From: Corynebacterium sp. ACRQK | Lineage (GTDB): Bacteria > Actinomycetota > Actinomycetes > Mycobacteriales > Mycobacteriaceae | NCBI RefSeq assembly: GCF_022345965.1 | Contig: NZ_JAKRMU010000001.1 | Span: 186,001-250,000 of the forward strand | Direction: 5' to 3' | DNA length: 64,000 nucleotides | In this document: positions 9,569 to 19,557 of the stretch, piece after piece | Layout: every line of letters begins with the position of its first letter | How positions within the stretch are numbered: position 1 is the first letter of the stretch | Notes under the pieces: generated by a model | Seen by the model: only the letters and a program-made list of their open reading frames with translations | Databases searched by the model: none | Told to the model about the DNA's origin: nothing | Position numbers and translations under genes: made by a program

Positions 9569-10168
9569 TCAGACGGCCTGGTCGACCACGTAGAGCGGAA
9601 GATCCTTGAGACGATCGCGACCGTCCAACGCGGATACCTCTAGCACCACGCCCAGCCCGCAGACTTTCGCCCCGGCGTTTTCCAACAGCTCGCGTGAGGC
9701 GGCGAGGGTACCGCCCGTGGCTAGAACGTCGTCGATAAGGAAGACATTCTTGCCCTGCAGCGGGATGGTGTTGTCAGCCGGGATCTCTAGGGAGGCCGTG
9801 CCGTACTCCAAAGCGTAGTCCACGTGGTGGACAGGCGGCGGCAGTTTCCCGCCTTTTCGAACTGCCAGGATGCCCACGCCCAGTTCGTAGGCGACGGCAC
9901 TTCCGAGCAGGAAGCCGCGGGCATCCAATCCGCCGATCAGATCGATGTCGAAATTGCGGCAGTGCTCGGCCAGGTCTTCCACCAAGAGCCTGAAGGAGTG
10001 CGGGTCTGCCAGCACGGGGGTCAGGTCTTCGAAGACAATGCCGCGGGAGGGGAAGTCTGGGACTACCCGGATGCTGCGGCGCAGCGCGCTTGCTGCAGTT
10101 TCTGCTCGCTGCGGTTTGCTGTCTTGGCCGGAGTGGTCAGGGTGGTCAGCGTGGTCGGCGGAAGTCAA
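9569..10168 (-). CDS. apt: Adenine phosphoribosyltransferase
   Basis: Purine salvage: adenine plus PRPP gives AMP. 199 residues from a TTG at 10168. The first ~25 residues (TSADHADHPDHSG...) are a non-conserved His/Asp-rich extension, so the start could lie further in. Core motifs are IRVVPDFPSRGIVFEDLTP, the flexible-loop segment RKGGKLP and the PRPP-binding motif VFLIDDVLATGGTL. It lies 74 bases upstream of rel and ~95 bases downstream of the peptide-binding lipoprotein gene, in the conserved secDF-lipoprotein-apt-rel order. Confidence 0.93.
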   Translation of the reverse strand: MTSADHADHPDHSGQDSKPQRAETAASALRRSIRVVPDFPSRGIVFEDLTPVLADPHSFRLLVEDLAEHCRNFDIDLIGGLDARGFLLGSAVAYELGVGILAVRKGGKLPPPVHHVDYALEYGTASLEIPADNTIPLQGKNVFLIDDVLATGGTLAASRELLENAGAKVCGLGVVLEVSALDGRDRLKDLPLYVVDQAV

Positions 10169-10263
10169 GCTCTTGGGTCTCTTTCTCTCTTAGGACTGCG
10201 AGGGATCTGCGGCAGCACAGGCATTTCCTACCTTAACGGCCCAGGCAGCCTTACAGGTGGGGC

Positions 10264-11949
10264 TTACTTGCTGGGCTCGTCCTCTTCGGGAGCTGCGGGG
10301 GACTCGCTAGCTTCGGTCCCCTCAGCTCCGTCGTTGCCTTCGTCAGAGGCGCGGCCAGTCGCCACTGGCTCGTCGGATTCCACCCAGCGATCCATATTCC
10401 AGCTAACCCCTGTGTCCGAGGCGCTATCCAACACGTTAGCTGCATGAACCTCGGCAAGGATAGTGCGCGGCTCGGTGACCAGCGGCAGGGTCATGGCGTC
10501 GTCAGCCAACGCAGTCTCCGCACCCCGGATCTCCTTGAGCCCGGAGCCCGACGTGGCGTTCACCGCCGAATTCCGGCCGTTGGCCGCTCGGGTGTCAAGG
10601 GCTACGTCGTAATCCACGCCCAGCAGGCCGTAGTCATCGGCCGAGCGAGGCACGGGTTCGATATTTACCCCGGCCTCCGCGCACTGGGGCTTAAGGGCGT
10701 CAACAATCTTCTTATACCGCGGCACCGAATCGAGGAAGCCAACGCGGATAGTCATCCCGTTGAGCTTAGAGCGAGCCTCCTCGACCTTGACCTTGGTGTT
10801 CCGCCCATTGATGTCGTCCAAGTAGGCGCGCAGCGGGTGCTCGGTGCCGATTACCCGCAGGCCGGTTGGCTGCACAACGGCGCCGGTCTCTTCTTCCACG
10901 GCCTTAGCGATAGCCTCGCGGTCGATGCAGGCATTCAGGGCCTTGCGGGAGTTGGGATCCTGCAGCAGGCCAAGGTCGGAGATCCGCAGAGTGTCTACGC
11001 GCTCCGAGTTGCTCTCCACCACGCGGAACTCATCACTGTTGAGCCCGAGCTCCTCGGCTACCTTTCCAGGGGTTTCCCCCGCTCCGCGGTTGGTATCCAC
11101 CACGGAAAGCTGGCTATGCTCCTCCAGCTTCTTGACGTCCGTCCCCTGCGGCCAGAGGTACACCGGAGACTGGGCGGGCTCTACGCCTTTCCACTCAGGA
11201 TTCTTCTCCAGCTTCAGCGAGCCATCGTCTTTCCGGGCGGCAATCTTGTACGGCCCGAAGGTCGGCACCTGGGATGGATCAGTCTTCGAGAAGGTGAACA
11301 CATCCTGCCAGGCCTTACCCAGCTCCGTCAGTGCTTGTTCGTCCTTAGTGTCGACGGCGGATACGACATCCTCCACCCCAGCCTTCTCGGCCACAGTGTG
11401 GGAAGGCAGCACCGTGCCGGGCCCAAACAGTTCCCGGTAGCGTTCACCGCGCTTGTCGGCGAAGTGCACGCTGAACTGTTTAGCGCCCGCTGCGCAGTCA
11501 ATGTTCTCCACCTGGCCGAACAGCGGCATGTCGGAGCCGAAAAGGTCCGGGCGAGAGCTGGCCTGCAAGCTCAGCAGAAAGTCATCGCAGACTACCGGCT
11601 TGGAATCCGAGTAGGTGGCCTTCTCGTTGATGGTGTAGTCCACCTGTCGAGGATTCCCGGGCGCCGGCTTGGCCGTCACCAGGTCGCCGTTGGGCAGGTT
11701 CTGTCCGCGTGGGCCAGCTATGAAGGCTCCCGGGTAGAGGCGGGCAGAAATCTTCGCGGCATCCGTCGCCACCCCCACCGCGGTGCCCGCGTTGGAGGTC
11801 ACCAGGTCGCTCGTCAGCACGTACCCAAACTGCTCCGGAGGGTTACTCAGCGGGGAGTCCCCGGAACAGGCAGCCAGCCCCGCTGCAGCGAGGGCTGCGG
11901 AGAGCGTCAAAGCTGCGGTAGACCGTACTGCATGCCGCTTGCGGTTCAT
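10264..11949 (-). CDS. Family 5 solute-binding lipoprotein (peptide-type ABC)
   Basis: Extracytoplasmic substrate-binding lipoprotein of 561 residues. The ATG at 11949 is preceded by AAAGGAAGG and starts a typical lipoprotein signal (MNRKRHAV...) with lipobox LAAC and acylated Cys28. A GTG eight codons upstream would place charged residues before it. The body is a divergent peptide/nickel-type SBP_bac_5 fold (PTFGPYKIAARKDDGSLKLE; LQDPNSRKALNACIDREAI). No permease or ATPase genes accompany it, and an equivalent orphan lipoprotein (Rv2585c) holds the same position between apt and secF in M. tuberculosis. The ligand is unknown. Confidence 0.87.
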   Translation of the reverse strand: MNRKRHAVRSTAALTLSAALAAAGLAACSGDSPLSNPPEQFGYVLTSDLVTSNAGTAVGVATDAAKISARLYPGAFIAGPRGQNLPNGDLVTAKPAPGNPRQVDYTINEKATYSDSKPVVCDDFLLSLQASSRPDLFGSDMPLFGQVENIDCAAGAKQFSVHFADKRGERYRELFGPGTVLPSHTVAEKAGVEDVVSAVDTKDEQALTELGKAWQDVFTFSKTDPSQVPTFGPYKIAARKDDGSLKLEKNPEWKGVEPAQSPVYLWPQGTDVKKLEEHSQLSVVDTNRGAGETPGKVAEELGLNSDEFRVVESNSERVDTLRISDLGLLQDPNSRKALNACIDREAIAKAVEEETGAVVQPTGLRVIGTEHPLRAYLDDINGRNTKVKVEEARSKLNGMTIRVGFLDSVPRYKKIVDALKPQCAEAGVNIEPVPRSADDYGLLGVDYDVALDTRAANGRNSAVNATSGSGLKEIRGAETALADDAMTLPLVTEPRTILAEVHAANVLDSASDTGVSWNMDRWVESDEPVATGRASDEGNDGAEGTEASESPAAPEEDEPSK

Positions 11950-12006
11950 TGGTCGCCTTCCTTTATCCAACACATCTCGGCGGTATAGAGCCTGCGGGCT
12001 TCCCGG

Positions 12007-13329
12007 TTACATGCCCGGACGCCAGGATCGTCCGGCGTCCTCGTTATGAGTTTCGCGCTTGAAGTCCTCCGTGGAATCATCTGCCAGGCGGGCGTTCGGG
12101 CTGGATACACTACGCTTTCCGGGCTTGTTCGACTCAGCTGCGTCCGCGCCTGCTGCGGAAGCGCCAACCTTTTCGTTGGCGCCTTCGGCGGTCTCCACTG
12201 CGGCGTCCTTATCAGAAGAGCCCTCCTGCGACGCGGCGAGGGAACGGGCGCGCTCCACTCGCGCCTCGTGCTGCTTGTACTTCTGTTGGCGCATCTTGAA
12301 CGTCACCAGCAGCGGTGCGGCGAAGAAGATGGAGCTGAACGTACCGGCGATCACGCCGATGAACTGCACCAGAGCCAGGTCCTTTAGCGTGCCCACGCCC
12401 ATGATGCCCACGGCCACAACCAGCAGCGAGGCGATCGGTACCAGGGAGAAGATGGAGGTGTTGATCGAGCGCATGATCGTCTGGTTGATGGCTAGGTTCG
12501 TTTCCTCTGCGTAGGTGGCGCGCGTGGAACCAAACAGGCCGGACGTGTTCTCTTGTACCTTGTCGAACACCACGACCGTATCGTAGAGCGAGTACGCCAG
12601 AATCGTCAGCAGGCCGATCACGGTAGCCGGCGAAACCTCGAAGCCGACCAACGCATAGATGCCGGAGACGACGGTGAGGTCGATCAACAGACAGATGATG
12701 GCGGCGGCGGCCATGTCGCGCTCCATGCGGATCGCGATGTAGAGGAAAACCGTCAGCAGGAATACGCCGAGGGCGATGAGCATCTTCTTGGTGATGCTGC
12801 TACCCCACGACTCAGAGACGGTGGAATCGCTAATCGCGTCCTGGGTGACCTCACCGACGTTGTTCTTCGGGTGGTACTCGTTGAACAACGCCGACCGAGC
12901 CTCGCGGATCTGCTCCTCGCTCAAGCGCTCAGAAGTAATCTCGATGGACTCGGCATCACCGCTACCGACAGTCTGGGTGGACTGCGGAGCGATGCCGGTG
13001 GCGTCCTCGAAGACCTCCGAAACGCTAGATTCGGTGGCCCCGCCTGCAGGCGGCATGGTCATACGGGTGCCGCCCTCGAAGTCGATGCCTAGAGTGAAGC
13101 CGCGTACGAGGATGGACAGCAGACACGCCACGACCACCGCAACGAGGATGCCATAGAGGCGACGGCGGTTCTGCACGATGGGGAACCCACCGTTGCCGTT
13201 GTAGAGCTTCTCGAAGAAGCCGGACGCCTCGGTATCGGGCGCGTCGACCGGGGTGGCTTCGGCCGCCGAAAGTTCCTTAGACTCCACGGCCTCGGACTCC
13301 TTCGCGCTTAGGGTTTCGGGGTTACTCAT
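12007..13329 (-). CDS. secF: Protein translocase subunit SecF
   Basis: Integral membrane partner of SecD that uses the proton gradient to help complete Sec export. 440 residues, with ATG at 13329 directly abutting the secD stop (TAAATG). TM1 is LYGILVAVVVACLLSILV, and the first periplasmic segment carries the family motif GIDFEGGTRM. A C-terminal bundle of membrane helices follows (AYSLYDTVVVFDKVQENT is the signature loop). The last ~100 residues are a hydrophilic, low-complexity cytoplasmic tail, longer than in E. coli but common in actinobacteria. Confidence 0.95.
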   Translation of the reverse strand: MSNPETLSAKESEAVESKELSAAEATPVDAPDTEASGFFEKLYNGNGGFPIVQNRRRLYGILVAVVVACLLSILVRGFTLGIDFEGGTRMTMPPAGGATESSVSEVFEDATGIAPQSTQTVGSGDAESIEITSERLSEEQIREARSALFNEYHPKNNVGEVTQDAISDSTVSESWGSSITKKMLIALGVFLLTVFLYIAIRMERDMAAAAIICLLIDLTVVSGIYALVGFEVSPATVIGLLTILAYSLYDTVVVFDKVQENTSGLFGSTRATYAEETNLAINQTIMRSINTSIFSLVPIASLLVVAVGIMGVGTLKDLALVQFIGVIAGTFSSIFFAAPLLVTFKMRQQKYKQHEARVERARSLAASQEGSSDKDAAVETAEGANEKVGASAAGADAAESNKPGKRSVSSPNARLADDSTEDFKRETHNEDAGRSWRPGM

Positions 13330-15237
13330 TTACTTCCCCTCCTTGTCGTCGGTGGCCGGGGTATCTGCCTTTGTGGACGCCTTGTCTTGCACATCATCCG
13401 GGTCTTCAGCCTTGTCAGCCTTCTCTGGCTTCTCGGCTTTATCTGCCTTCTTGGCCGACTTCGCTCGTACAGCATGCTCGTGGGGCTTTCGCCCGTACTT
13501 GCGCTCCGCAACGCGGTAGGCCGCGCCCAGGCCATTCAGGCTCGGCGAGGCGAAGTGCGGTCGGCGGGACATCAGGATCAGCAGTGGCGCGGTCAGCAGG
13601 AATGCCACCACCAGGTCAAACACGGTCGTCAGACCCAAGGTGAACGCGAAGCCCTTGACGTCGCCGACAGCCAGGAAGTAAAGGATCACAGCGGCGATTA
13701 GGGAGACGATGTTACCCGTGACGATCGTGCTGCGAGCCCGCTGCCAAGCGCGTGGCACTCCGGAACGGAACGTAGCACCATTCTTGATCTCGTCCTTGAC
13801 CCTCTCGAAGTAGATGACGAAGGAGTCGGCCGTGGTGCCCAGGCCGATGATCAATCCGGCGATACCCGCCAGATCCAGGCTGTAGCCAATCCACCGTCCC
13901 AGCAGAACGATGAATCCGTACACCAGGGCGAACGCCGCGACGAGGGAAACGATAGCCACAACACCAAGTCCGCGGTAGTAGGCCAGTGCGTATAAGCCAA
14001 CCAGAACCAGCCCCACCAGACCGGCGATGATGCCGGCCTTCAGGGAGGCAGAACCCAACGACGGGGAGATTGTGGTGGTAGTGCCGCCCGGCTCGCCGTT
14101 CTCACCGACGAAGCTCAGCGGAAGCGCTCCGTAGCGCAGGTTGTTAGCTAGGTCCTGGGCCTCCTTCTCGGAGAAGCTACCCGTGATCTGGGAGACTTCG
14201 CCCGGAGGTGTCGGCGACTGGATCTCCGGCGCGGAGATCACCTCGGAGTCCAAGGTGATGGCTACACGCTTACCCATCATCTGCTGGCCAAGTGCGTACC
14301 AGGTTTCGCCACCCGGGGTCTGCTCGCCGGTCTTGAATTTAAAGGTGATGGCCATCTGCGCAGAGTTCGGCTGCAGGCCGCCGGTAATCTGCGAGTTCGT
14401 GTCGATCATCTCACCCGTCAGACGCTCACCGTTTTTCTCATCGGTCTCGCCCTTCAGCAGCGGCGCCGGCCCCAGAACCATCGGCCCCTGCTCGCTACAG
14501 GTGACCAGCGGCTTGTCTGCATCATCGGAACCCGCCATCGGGTCGTTAGCTTCACAGTTCAACAAAGCGCCGGCTGCCTGCTGCTTGTTGCCATCCATGC
14601 TTTGGCGGTCAGCCTTCAGCACCTCGACCTGCTTGTCGCGGCGCGCCTGTTCCTCGACCGAATCCTTCGGCTCCGCCGGTGGCTTGGCGGATACCTTGAG
14701 CTCCTTCGGCGCGTCCTTCAGTCCGAGCTGTGGGAAGGCCTTAACCATTTGCCCAAGGCGCTCATTGGCGAAATCAGGGGTGATAATTCCGTTCTCCACC
14801 CAGCGATTCGCCATCTTCTTCAATGCCTGGGGGAAGTCCTTGGTGGGCTGCCCCGGCTGTGCTTCGGGGCGGAACAGCAGCTGCGAGGTCCTGCCCAGCG
14901 AGCGCGCCTCGCCTGCGTCCGAACCCGGAACAGTAATAACCAGGTTGTTGCTGTCCGTCACCACGGAGGCGCCGGAAACGCCCATGCCGTTCACGCGGTT
15001 TTCCAGAATCGTGCGTGCCTGGCTCAGTTGCTCTGGCGTGGGCGTATCCCCCTGCGGAACCAACGTCACTCGGGTACCGCCCTGCAGGTCGATGCCCAGC
15101 CTGGGCTCGAAGGATTTGTTTCCCGTAAACATGATCAAGCCCAGCACGATGAGGACGACCACCACGAATGCGGCGAGCGCCCGCTTCGGCCACGCGAAGC
15201 CGCCCTGTGCAGCAGTTCTCTTTTTCTTCTTTGCCAC
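13330..15237 (-). CDS. secD: Protein translocase subunit SecD
   Basis: 635 residues from the GTG at 15237, with AGGAG nine bases upstream. TM1 is AALAAFVVVVLIVL-like, followed by the signature RLGIDLQGGTRVTL and a large extracytoplasmic P1 region. The family motif LSFVGENGEPGG precedes the head/TM region, where GIIAGLVGLVLVGLYALAYY and GIAGLIIGLGTTADSFVIYF are recognised. The tail is Lys/Ala/Asp-rich and probably cytoplasmic. It is co-transcribed with secF and probably with yajC. Confidence 0.95.
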   Translation of the reverse strand: MAKKKKRTAAQGGFAWPKRALAAFVVVVLIVLGLIMFTGNKSFEPRLGIDLQGGTRVTLVPQGDTPTPEQLSQARTILENRVNGMGVSGASVVTDSNNLVITVPGSDAGEARSLGRTSQLLFRPEAQPGQPTKDFPQALKKMANRWVENGIITPDFANERLGQMVKAFPQLGLKDAPKELKVSAKPPAEPKDSVEEQARRDKQVEVLKADRQSMDGNKQQAAGALLNCEANDPMAGSDDADKPLVTCSEQGPMVLGPAPLLKGETDEKNGERLTGEMIDTNSQITGGLQPNSAQMAITFKFKTGEQTPGGETWYALGQQMMGKRVAITLDSEVISAPEIQSPTPPGEVSQITGSFSEKEAQDLANNLRYGALPLSFVGENGEPGGTTTTISPSLGSASLKAGIIAGLVGLVLVGLYALAYYRGLGVVAIVSLVAAFALVYGFIVLLGRWIGYSLDLAGIAGLIIGLGTTADSFVIYFERVKDEIKNGATFRSGVPRAWQRARSTIVTGNIVSLIAAVILYFLAVGDVKGFAFTLGLTTVFDLVVAFLLTAPLLILMSRRPHFASPSLNGLGAAYRVAERKYGRKPHEHAVRAKSAKKADKAEKPEKADKAEDPDDVQDKASTKADTPATDDKEGK

Positions 15238-15318
15238 CGCTTTAAGTCTCCTGCAATCCAGTCGCGAGCATGCGCGACCGGTGTACTAAAAAATCTAACC
15301 CCGTGATACTAACGCCTG

Positions 15319-15344
15319 GGTTCGGACAAACGGAATACCGAACC
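15319..15344 (-). other. Hairpin in the yajC-secD gap
   Basis: GGTTCGG (15319-15325) and CCGAACC (15338-15344) form a perfect 7-bp stem just after the yajC stop. A second small repeat, GTCGCG/CGCGAC, lies at 15261-15278 close to the secD ribosome binding site. Neither has a T-run. They may tune yajC:secD expression within one transcript. Confidence 0.3.
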
Positions 15345-15350
15345 AGCTAG

Positions 15351-15665
15351 TTAGTCGTCTTTTTCTTCCGTCAGCTGCGTCTCTTGCTGCGAGCCGGGCT
15401 CCACAGAGTCGACGGTCTCCAGGATGGACACCTTCTCCCACGTGGTAACTACGCCCGTTGCGATCTCCAGGTCGATGGTCGTATCCCCCACGTGGACCAC
15501 GCGACCGTGCATGCCGGAGGTGGTCTTTACGACCATTCCCGGACCCAGCTGATCCTGAAACTGGCGGATCTCCTGAACCCGCTTATTTTGCTTGCGGATC
15601 TGGATCAGCGGCAAGCCGACGAACACAAATAGGACAAGGACGATGAGAATAATTTCAATTGGCAT
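15351..15665 (-). CDS. yajC: Preprotein translocase accessory subunit YajC
   Basis: Small single-span membrane protein of the SecDF-YajC complex. 104 residues from the ATG at 15665 (MPIEIILIVLVLFVFVG is the membrane anchor). An upstream in-frame GTG at 15695 would add ten polar residues before the anchor and is less likely. The cytoplasmic domain shows the conserved core QLGPGMVVKTTSGMHGRVV. The acidic C-terminus is typical of actinobacterial members. It lies between ruvB and secD as in mycobacteria. Confidence 0.92.
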   Translation of the reverse strand: MPIEIILIVLVLFVFVGLPLIQIRKQNKRVQEIRQFQDQLGPGMVVKTTSGMHGRVVHVGDTTIDLEIATGVVTTWEKVSILETVDSVEPGSQQETQLTEEKDD

Positions 15666-15710
15666 AGTGACAATTTTGCCATATGGCCTTCCCACATCCC
15701 CTTTGCCCCG

Positions 15711-16802
15711 CTATAGCCCGATTGTGCCTTCCGGTGGTTCGAAGCCGATGTGTCGCCACGCCGCCGCCGTCGCCACGCGCCCACGCGGAGTACGGCTCAC
15801 CATTCCGGCTCGCACGAGGTAGGGCTCGCAGACTTCCTCGACCGTTGACGGTTCTTCACCTACCGCCAGTGCAAGGGTATTGACGCCCACAGGTCCACCG
15901 CCGTGGCCTTTCACCAAGGCTTCGATGACTGCCCGGTCGAGCCGATCCAGCCCAGATTCGTCGACGTCGAAAACCAGCAGCGCGGCGCGCGCCACCTCAA
16001 CGGTGATCTTTCCGTCGGCATTCACATCCGCGAAGTCGCGCACTCGGCGCAACAGTCGGTTGGCGATACGCGGGGTTCCGCGGGAACGGGAGGCAATCTC
16101 CGCTGCGGCGTCACCAGTAATTTCAACTCCCAAGATCCCCGCAGCGCGCGTCACCACCCGGGTCAGGTCGGCGATGTCGTAGAACTCCATCTGGGCGGTG
16201 AAGCCAAAGCGATCACGCAGCGGTCCGGTGAGCATGCCCGCGCGGGTGGTGGCGCCCACCAGGGTGAACGGGGCGATCTCGATGGGGATGGACGTGGCGC
16301 CGGGGCCCTTGCCGACGATCACATCGATACGGAAGTCCTCCATGGCCATGTAGAGCATCTCCTCGGCGGGGCGGGCCATGCGGTGGATCTCGTCGATAAA
16401 CAGCACGTCGCCCTCCATCAGGTTGGAGAGCATGGCGGCCAGATCGCCCGCCCGCTCCAGGGCGGGGCCGGAGGTCATGCGCAGGGAACTGCCGAGCTCC
16501 TGGGCGATGATCATGGCCATCGTGGTTTTGCCCAAGCCGGGCGGGCCGGCCAACAGCACGTGGTCGGGAGCTACTCCGCGGGAACGCGCGCCGCCCAGCA
16601 CTAGATCCAGCTGCGTACGTACCTTCGGCTGACCGATGAACTCATCCAGTGACTTGGGGCGCAGCGAAGTATCAATGTCCGATTCCCCGGCGGATTGCTG
16701 CGGGTCCAGGTCCGCGTTCTGGGAGAAGCCTTGGCCGCCGGGTGCGGGGCCCGGCCCCACGCCCGGTGGAAGTTCAAACTCTGTGCGCTCGGTGTCGCTC
16801 AT
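15711..16802 (-). CDS. ruvB: Holliday junction branch migration ATPase RuvB
   Basis: Hexameric AAA+ motor that drives branch migration with RuvA. 363 residues; the first ~40 are a non-conserved acidic/Gly-Pro extension. Motifs: [12 protein letters not shown], Walker [13 protein letters not shown], Walker [11 protein letters not shown], sensor segment [19 protein letters not shown] and the C-terminal winged helix ([14 protein letters not shown]). It follows ruvA by 50 bases. No LexA-like box was found near the ruvC-ruvA-ruvB unit. Confidence 0.96.
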   Translation of the reverse strand: MSDTERTEFELPPGVGPGPAPGGQGFSQNADLDPQQSAGESDIDTSLRPKSLDEFIGQPKVRTQLDLVLGGARSRGVAPDHVLLAGPPGLGKTTMAMIIAQELGSSLRMTSGPALERAGDLAAMLSNLMEGDVLFIDEIHRMARPAEEMLYMAMEDFRIDVIVGKGPGATSIPIEIAPFTLVGATTRAGMLTGPLRDRFGFTAQMEFYDIADLTRVVTRAAGILGVEITGDAAAEIASRSRGTPRIANRLLRRVRDFADVNADGKITVEVARAALLVFDVDESGLDRLDRAVIEALVKGHGGGPVGVNTLALAVGEEPSTVEEVCEPYLVRAGMVSRTPRGRVATAAAWRHIGFEPPEGTIGL

Positions 16803-16852
16803 GGTCTCCAGTCTCCCCTATTCTTCAGCCGTGTACTAGCGCTTGCCTGTGC

Positions 16853-17488
16853 CTATTTAATTGCCGCCAGCGAAGCACGCAGTAGCCCGGAAGCATCCGG
16901 GGCTTGCGGGGCCGACCACTGAGTCAGCACCCCATCAATGGTGGTTCCAGCCTTCGACTCCGTGAACCCGAGCCCCACGAGCGCCTCGAGAACCTGTTCC
17001 CGCACATCCGTCGCCACGGCTTGGCCGTCACCTGCAACGCCGGCGGCGCCAGCCGCCCCGGCTTCCCCGGCATCAGCGGTCTCCCCCAGATCTGCCACCT
17101 TGCCCTTCAGATCCACAGCCATGCGTTCGGCCAGGCGCTTGCCCACGCCCGGAGCCTTCTGCAGGGTCTTGTGATCGCCGTTGGATACCGCTCGGGCGAG
17201 TTCCTGCGGGCTAATAACCGACAGGATCGCCAACGCCAAGCGTGCGCCTACGCCGGAGACGGACTGCAGGGTGGAGAAGGCGCGCTTCTCGTCCGCATCC
17301 TTGAATACGTACAGCGTCTGCGAGTCCTCGCGCACCACCATCGCGGTCGTCACGAAAACTTCCTCGCCTCTCGGCAGCTCCGCGATCGTGGTAGCGGTGC
17401 CTGTGCATTGATAGCCCACGCCCGCGCACTCGATGATGACGTAGTCCAGTCCTTTATCAATCACGGTTCCGCGCAGCGATGCGATCAT
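16853..17488 (-). CDS. ruvA: Holliday junction branch migration subunit RuvA
   Basis: Tetrameric junction-binding protein that loads RuvB. 211 residues from the ATG at 17488 ([18 protein letters not shown]), which overlaps the ruvC stop by four bases (ATGA), so translational coupling is likely. Domain I is the OB fold. The helix-hairpin-helix region shows [13 protein letters not shown] and [19 protein letters not shown]. An Ala/Gly-rich flexible linker leads to the C-terminal RuvB-binding domain ([15 protein letters not shown]). Confidence 0.95.
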   Translation of the reverse strand: MIASLRGTVIDKGLDYVIIECAGVGYQCTGTATTIAELPRGEEVFVTTAMVVREDSQTLYVFKDADEKRAFSTLQSVSGVGARLALAILSVISPQELARAVSNGDHKTLQKAPGVGKRLAERMAVDLKGKVADLGETADAGEAGAAGAAGVAGDGQAVATDVREQVLEALVGLGFTESKAGTTIDGVLTQWSAPQAPDASGLLRASLAAIK

Positions 17489-18048
17489 GGTTTCCCCTTT
17501 ACTAGATGGTTCAGTGGCGCCCGCCAGCAATGGCACACGGCCAGAGCCAGTGCATCGGCCGCATCCGGTGGTTTCGGTGCTTCACTTAGCCCCAAGATGC
17601 GGGTAATCATGCGCGTCATTTGCGCCTTATCCGCCCGGCCGTTGCCGCTGATGGACTTCTTTACCTCGCTGGGGGTGTACATGTGCACATCTACCCCGCG
17701 TCTGGCGGCGGCCAGCATCAGTACGCCGGATGCATGGGCGGTGTTCATCACTGTGGAGACGTTCGAGCGTTCGAATACGCGCTCCAGCGCCACAACGTGT
17801 GGCTGGTAGTCGTCAAACCACTCCTCCACCGCATTGAAAAGCTTGTTGAGGCGCTGCTCTACCGGCATGTCCGACGGAGTGCGCACCACCCCCACGGCCA
17901 CGGGGTACACGGCCCGCCCCTTCCCCGCCTGCACCACGGATAACCCGCAGCGCGTTAGCCCGGGGTCTATCCCCATGACGCGCAGCCCGGCCAGGGAGGT
18001 CGGGCCTCCGGCGGGGCTGCCCCAGGCAGAATTATGTGGAGTGTTCAT
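17485..18048 (-). CDS. ruvC: Holliday junction resolvase RuvC
   Basis: Dimeric, Mg-dependent endonuclease that cuts Holliday junctions. 187 residues from the ATG at 18048. The acidic catalytic residues sit in [22 protein letters not shown] and [12 protein letters not shown]. The ~20-residue N-terminal extension before VMGIDPG is not conserved. It is the first gene of the ruvCAB cluster, 31 bases after yebC. Confidence 0.95.
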   Translation of the reverse strand: MNTPHNSAWGSPAGGPTSLAGLRVMGIDPGLTRCGLSVVQAGKGRAVYPVAVGVVRTPSDMPVEQRLNKLFNAVEEWFDDYQPHVVALERVFERSNVSTVMNTAHASGVLMLAAARRGVDVHMYTPSEVKKSISGNGRADKAQMTRMITRILGLSEAPKPPDAADALALAVCHCWRAPLNHLVKGKP

Positions 18049-18079
18049 CGTGCAGCCAAGAATAGCACACGTGTTTTAA

Positions 18080-18835
18080 TTACTCGCTGTCCAGCTCCGC
18101 CAGCACGTCATCCGACAGGTTCATGTTGGTGAACACGTTCTGCACGTCGTCGGAATCCTCCAGCGCGTCGATCAGGTTGAACACCTTCTTCGCGGTGGTG
18201 GCATCCGCCGGAACCTCCATGGACGCGCGGAAGTCCAGCTCGATGGAGTCGTAATCGATCCCGGCTTCCTTCAGCGCATCGCGCACGGCGTTGATGTCGG
18301 AGGATTCGCACACGACCTCGAACTTCTCGCCGATATCGTTGACCTCTTCCGCGCCGGCGTCCAGCACGGCGAGCAGGATGTCGTCCTCGGTGTTCTCGCC
18401 CTTGTCCAGCACTGCCACGCCCTTGCGGGTGAACAGGTAGGAAACGGAGCCCGCGTCCGCCATATTGCCACCGTTCTTGTTCATGGCGGTGCGCACATCG
18501 GTGGTGGCGCGGTTGCGGTTATCAGTCAGGCACTCGATGAGCATGGCCACACCGTTCGAGCCGTAGCCTTCGTACATCACGGTTTCCCAGTTAGCGCCAC
18601 CGGCCTCTTCGCCGGAGCCGCGCTTGCGGGCGCGCTCGATGTTGTCGTTGGGCACCGAGGACTTCTTGGCCTTGGTGATCGCGTCCTGCAGCGTCGGGTT
18701 CGCGCTGGGGTCACCACCACCGGTACGGGCCGCCACTTCGATGTTCTTAATCAGCTTGGCGAACTCCTTGCCACGCTTTGCGTCGTTGGCAGCCTTCTTG
18801 TGCTTGGTAGTTGCCCATTTGGAGTGGCCGGCCAT
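18080..18835 (-). CDS. yebC: YebC/PmpR family protein
   Basis: 251 residues from the ATG at 18835. The conserved N-terminus [20 protein letters not shown] and the segments [19 protein letters not shown] and [18 protein letters not shown] identify the family, which is described as DNA-binding regulators and more recently linked to translation of difficult sequences. The neighbouring ruvCAB genes are the usual context in many bacteria. About 130 bases separate it from pdxT, enough for its own promoter. Confidence 0.94.
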   Translation of the reverse strand: MAGHSKWATTKHKKAANDAKRGKEFAKLIKNIEVAARTGGGDPSANPTLQDAITKAKKSSVPNDNIERARKRGSGEEAGGANWETVMYEGYGSNGVAMLIECLTDNRNRATTDVRTAMNKNGGNMADAGSVSYLFTRKGVAVLDKGENTEDDILLAVLDAGAEEVNDIGEKFEVVCESSDINAVRDALKEAGIDYDSIELDFRASMEVPADATTAKKVFNLIDALEDSDDVQNVFTNMNLSDDVLAELDSE

Positions 18836-18965
18836 GATCCTCTTTCGGTAGTCGGGTTCGTCTGTTTCGTTTCCATACTAGACCCCCACGGTATAGCCGC
18901 CGTCACGCACGTCGCTTTTTCTTTATGACGCCCCTACGCCCCTAACCGCTGAACCTATGCGGCAG

Positions 18966-19553
18966 CTATTCCACGCCGTACTGCTTGACCATTCGCAGGA
19001 AATACTCGTGCACGCGGTCATCCTCGGAAAGCTCCGGGTGAAAGCTGCATCCCAGCGCGTTGCCTTGCTGCACGCCGACGACCGTGCCATCCGGCAAGGT
19101 GGACACCACCTCGACCCCATCCCCCACTTCTTCCACCTTGGGAGCGCGAATAAACACGGCCTCGACGGGCGTGTCGATATCTCCGTACGGCAGCTGGGTC
19201 TCGAAGGAGTCCATCTGGCGGCCGAAGGCGTTGCGCCGCACTGTGATGTCCATGGCGTGCAAGCTGTGGGCGTCATTACGAGTGTCTAAGACCCGATCAG
19301 CCAACAGAATCAGCCCAGCGCACGTGCCGAACACGGGAAGGCCGTTGGCAACCAGCGTCCGCAGAGGCTCAAGCATTCCGCCGAGTTCCAGCAGCTTGGA
19401 CATGGTGGTGGACTCCCCGCCGGGCATGATCAGCCCGTCGAGGCCCTCCAGGTGCTCGGGGCGGCGAACGGCACGAGCCTCGTGGCCCAGGCGTTCGATG
19501 CTGCGCATGTGCTCAACGAAGCCGCCTTGCACGCTCAACACGCCAATGATCAT
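18966..19553 (-). CDS. pdxT: Pyridoxal 5'-phosphate synthase glutaminase subunit
   Basis: Class I glutamine amidotransferase that supplies ammonia to PdxS for vitamin B6 synthesis. 195 residues from the ATG at 19553. Motifs: IGVLSVQGGFVEHM, PGGESTTMSKLLE, the nucleophile in FGTCAGLILLA, and the catalytic His/Glu in SFHPELSEDD. It starts four bases after the tesB stop, so pdxS-tesB-pdxT is one operon. Confidence 0.95.
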   Translation of the reverse strand: MIIGVLSVQGGFVEHMRSIERLGHEARAVRRPEHLEGLDGLIMPGGESTTMSKLLELGGMLEPLRTLVANGLPVFGTCAGLILLADRVLDTRNDAHSLHAMDITVRRNAFGRQMDSFETQLPYGDIDTPVEAVFIRAPKVEEVGDGVEVVSTLPDGTVVGVQQGNALGCSFHPELSEDDRVHEYFLRMVKQYGVE

Positions 19554-19557
19554 CGGC

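Noticed and set aside
9553..9569. ACCCCTGGGGGT palindrome after apt as a regulatory site
   Set aside because: Spacing does not fit the copper-operator pattern, and it lies right at the apt stop; it is a minor hairpin at most.
7302..9593. A 763-codon plus-strand frame opposite rel
   Set aside because: It is fully antisense to a gene with all Rel domains. Long antisense frames are common at this GC content, and the translation has no domain resemblance or ribosome binding site.
17485..18110. SOS (LexA) box before ruvC
   Set aside because: No sequence close to the TCGAA...TTCGA type palindrome is present in the gap; GTTCGA-like strings lie inside the ruvC coding region.
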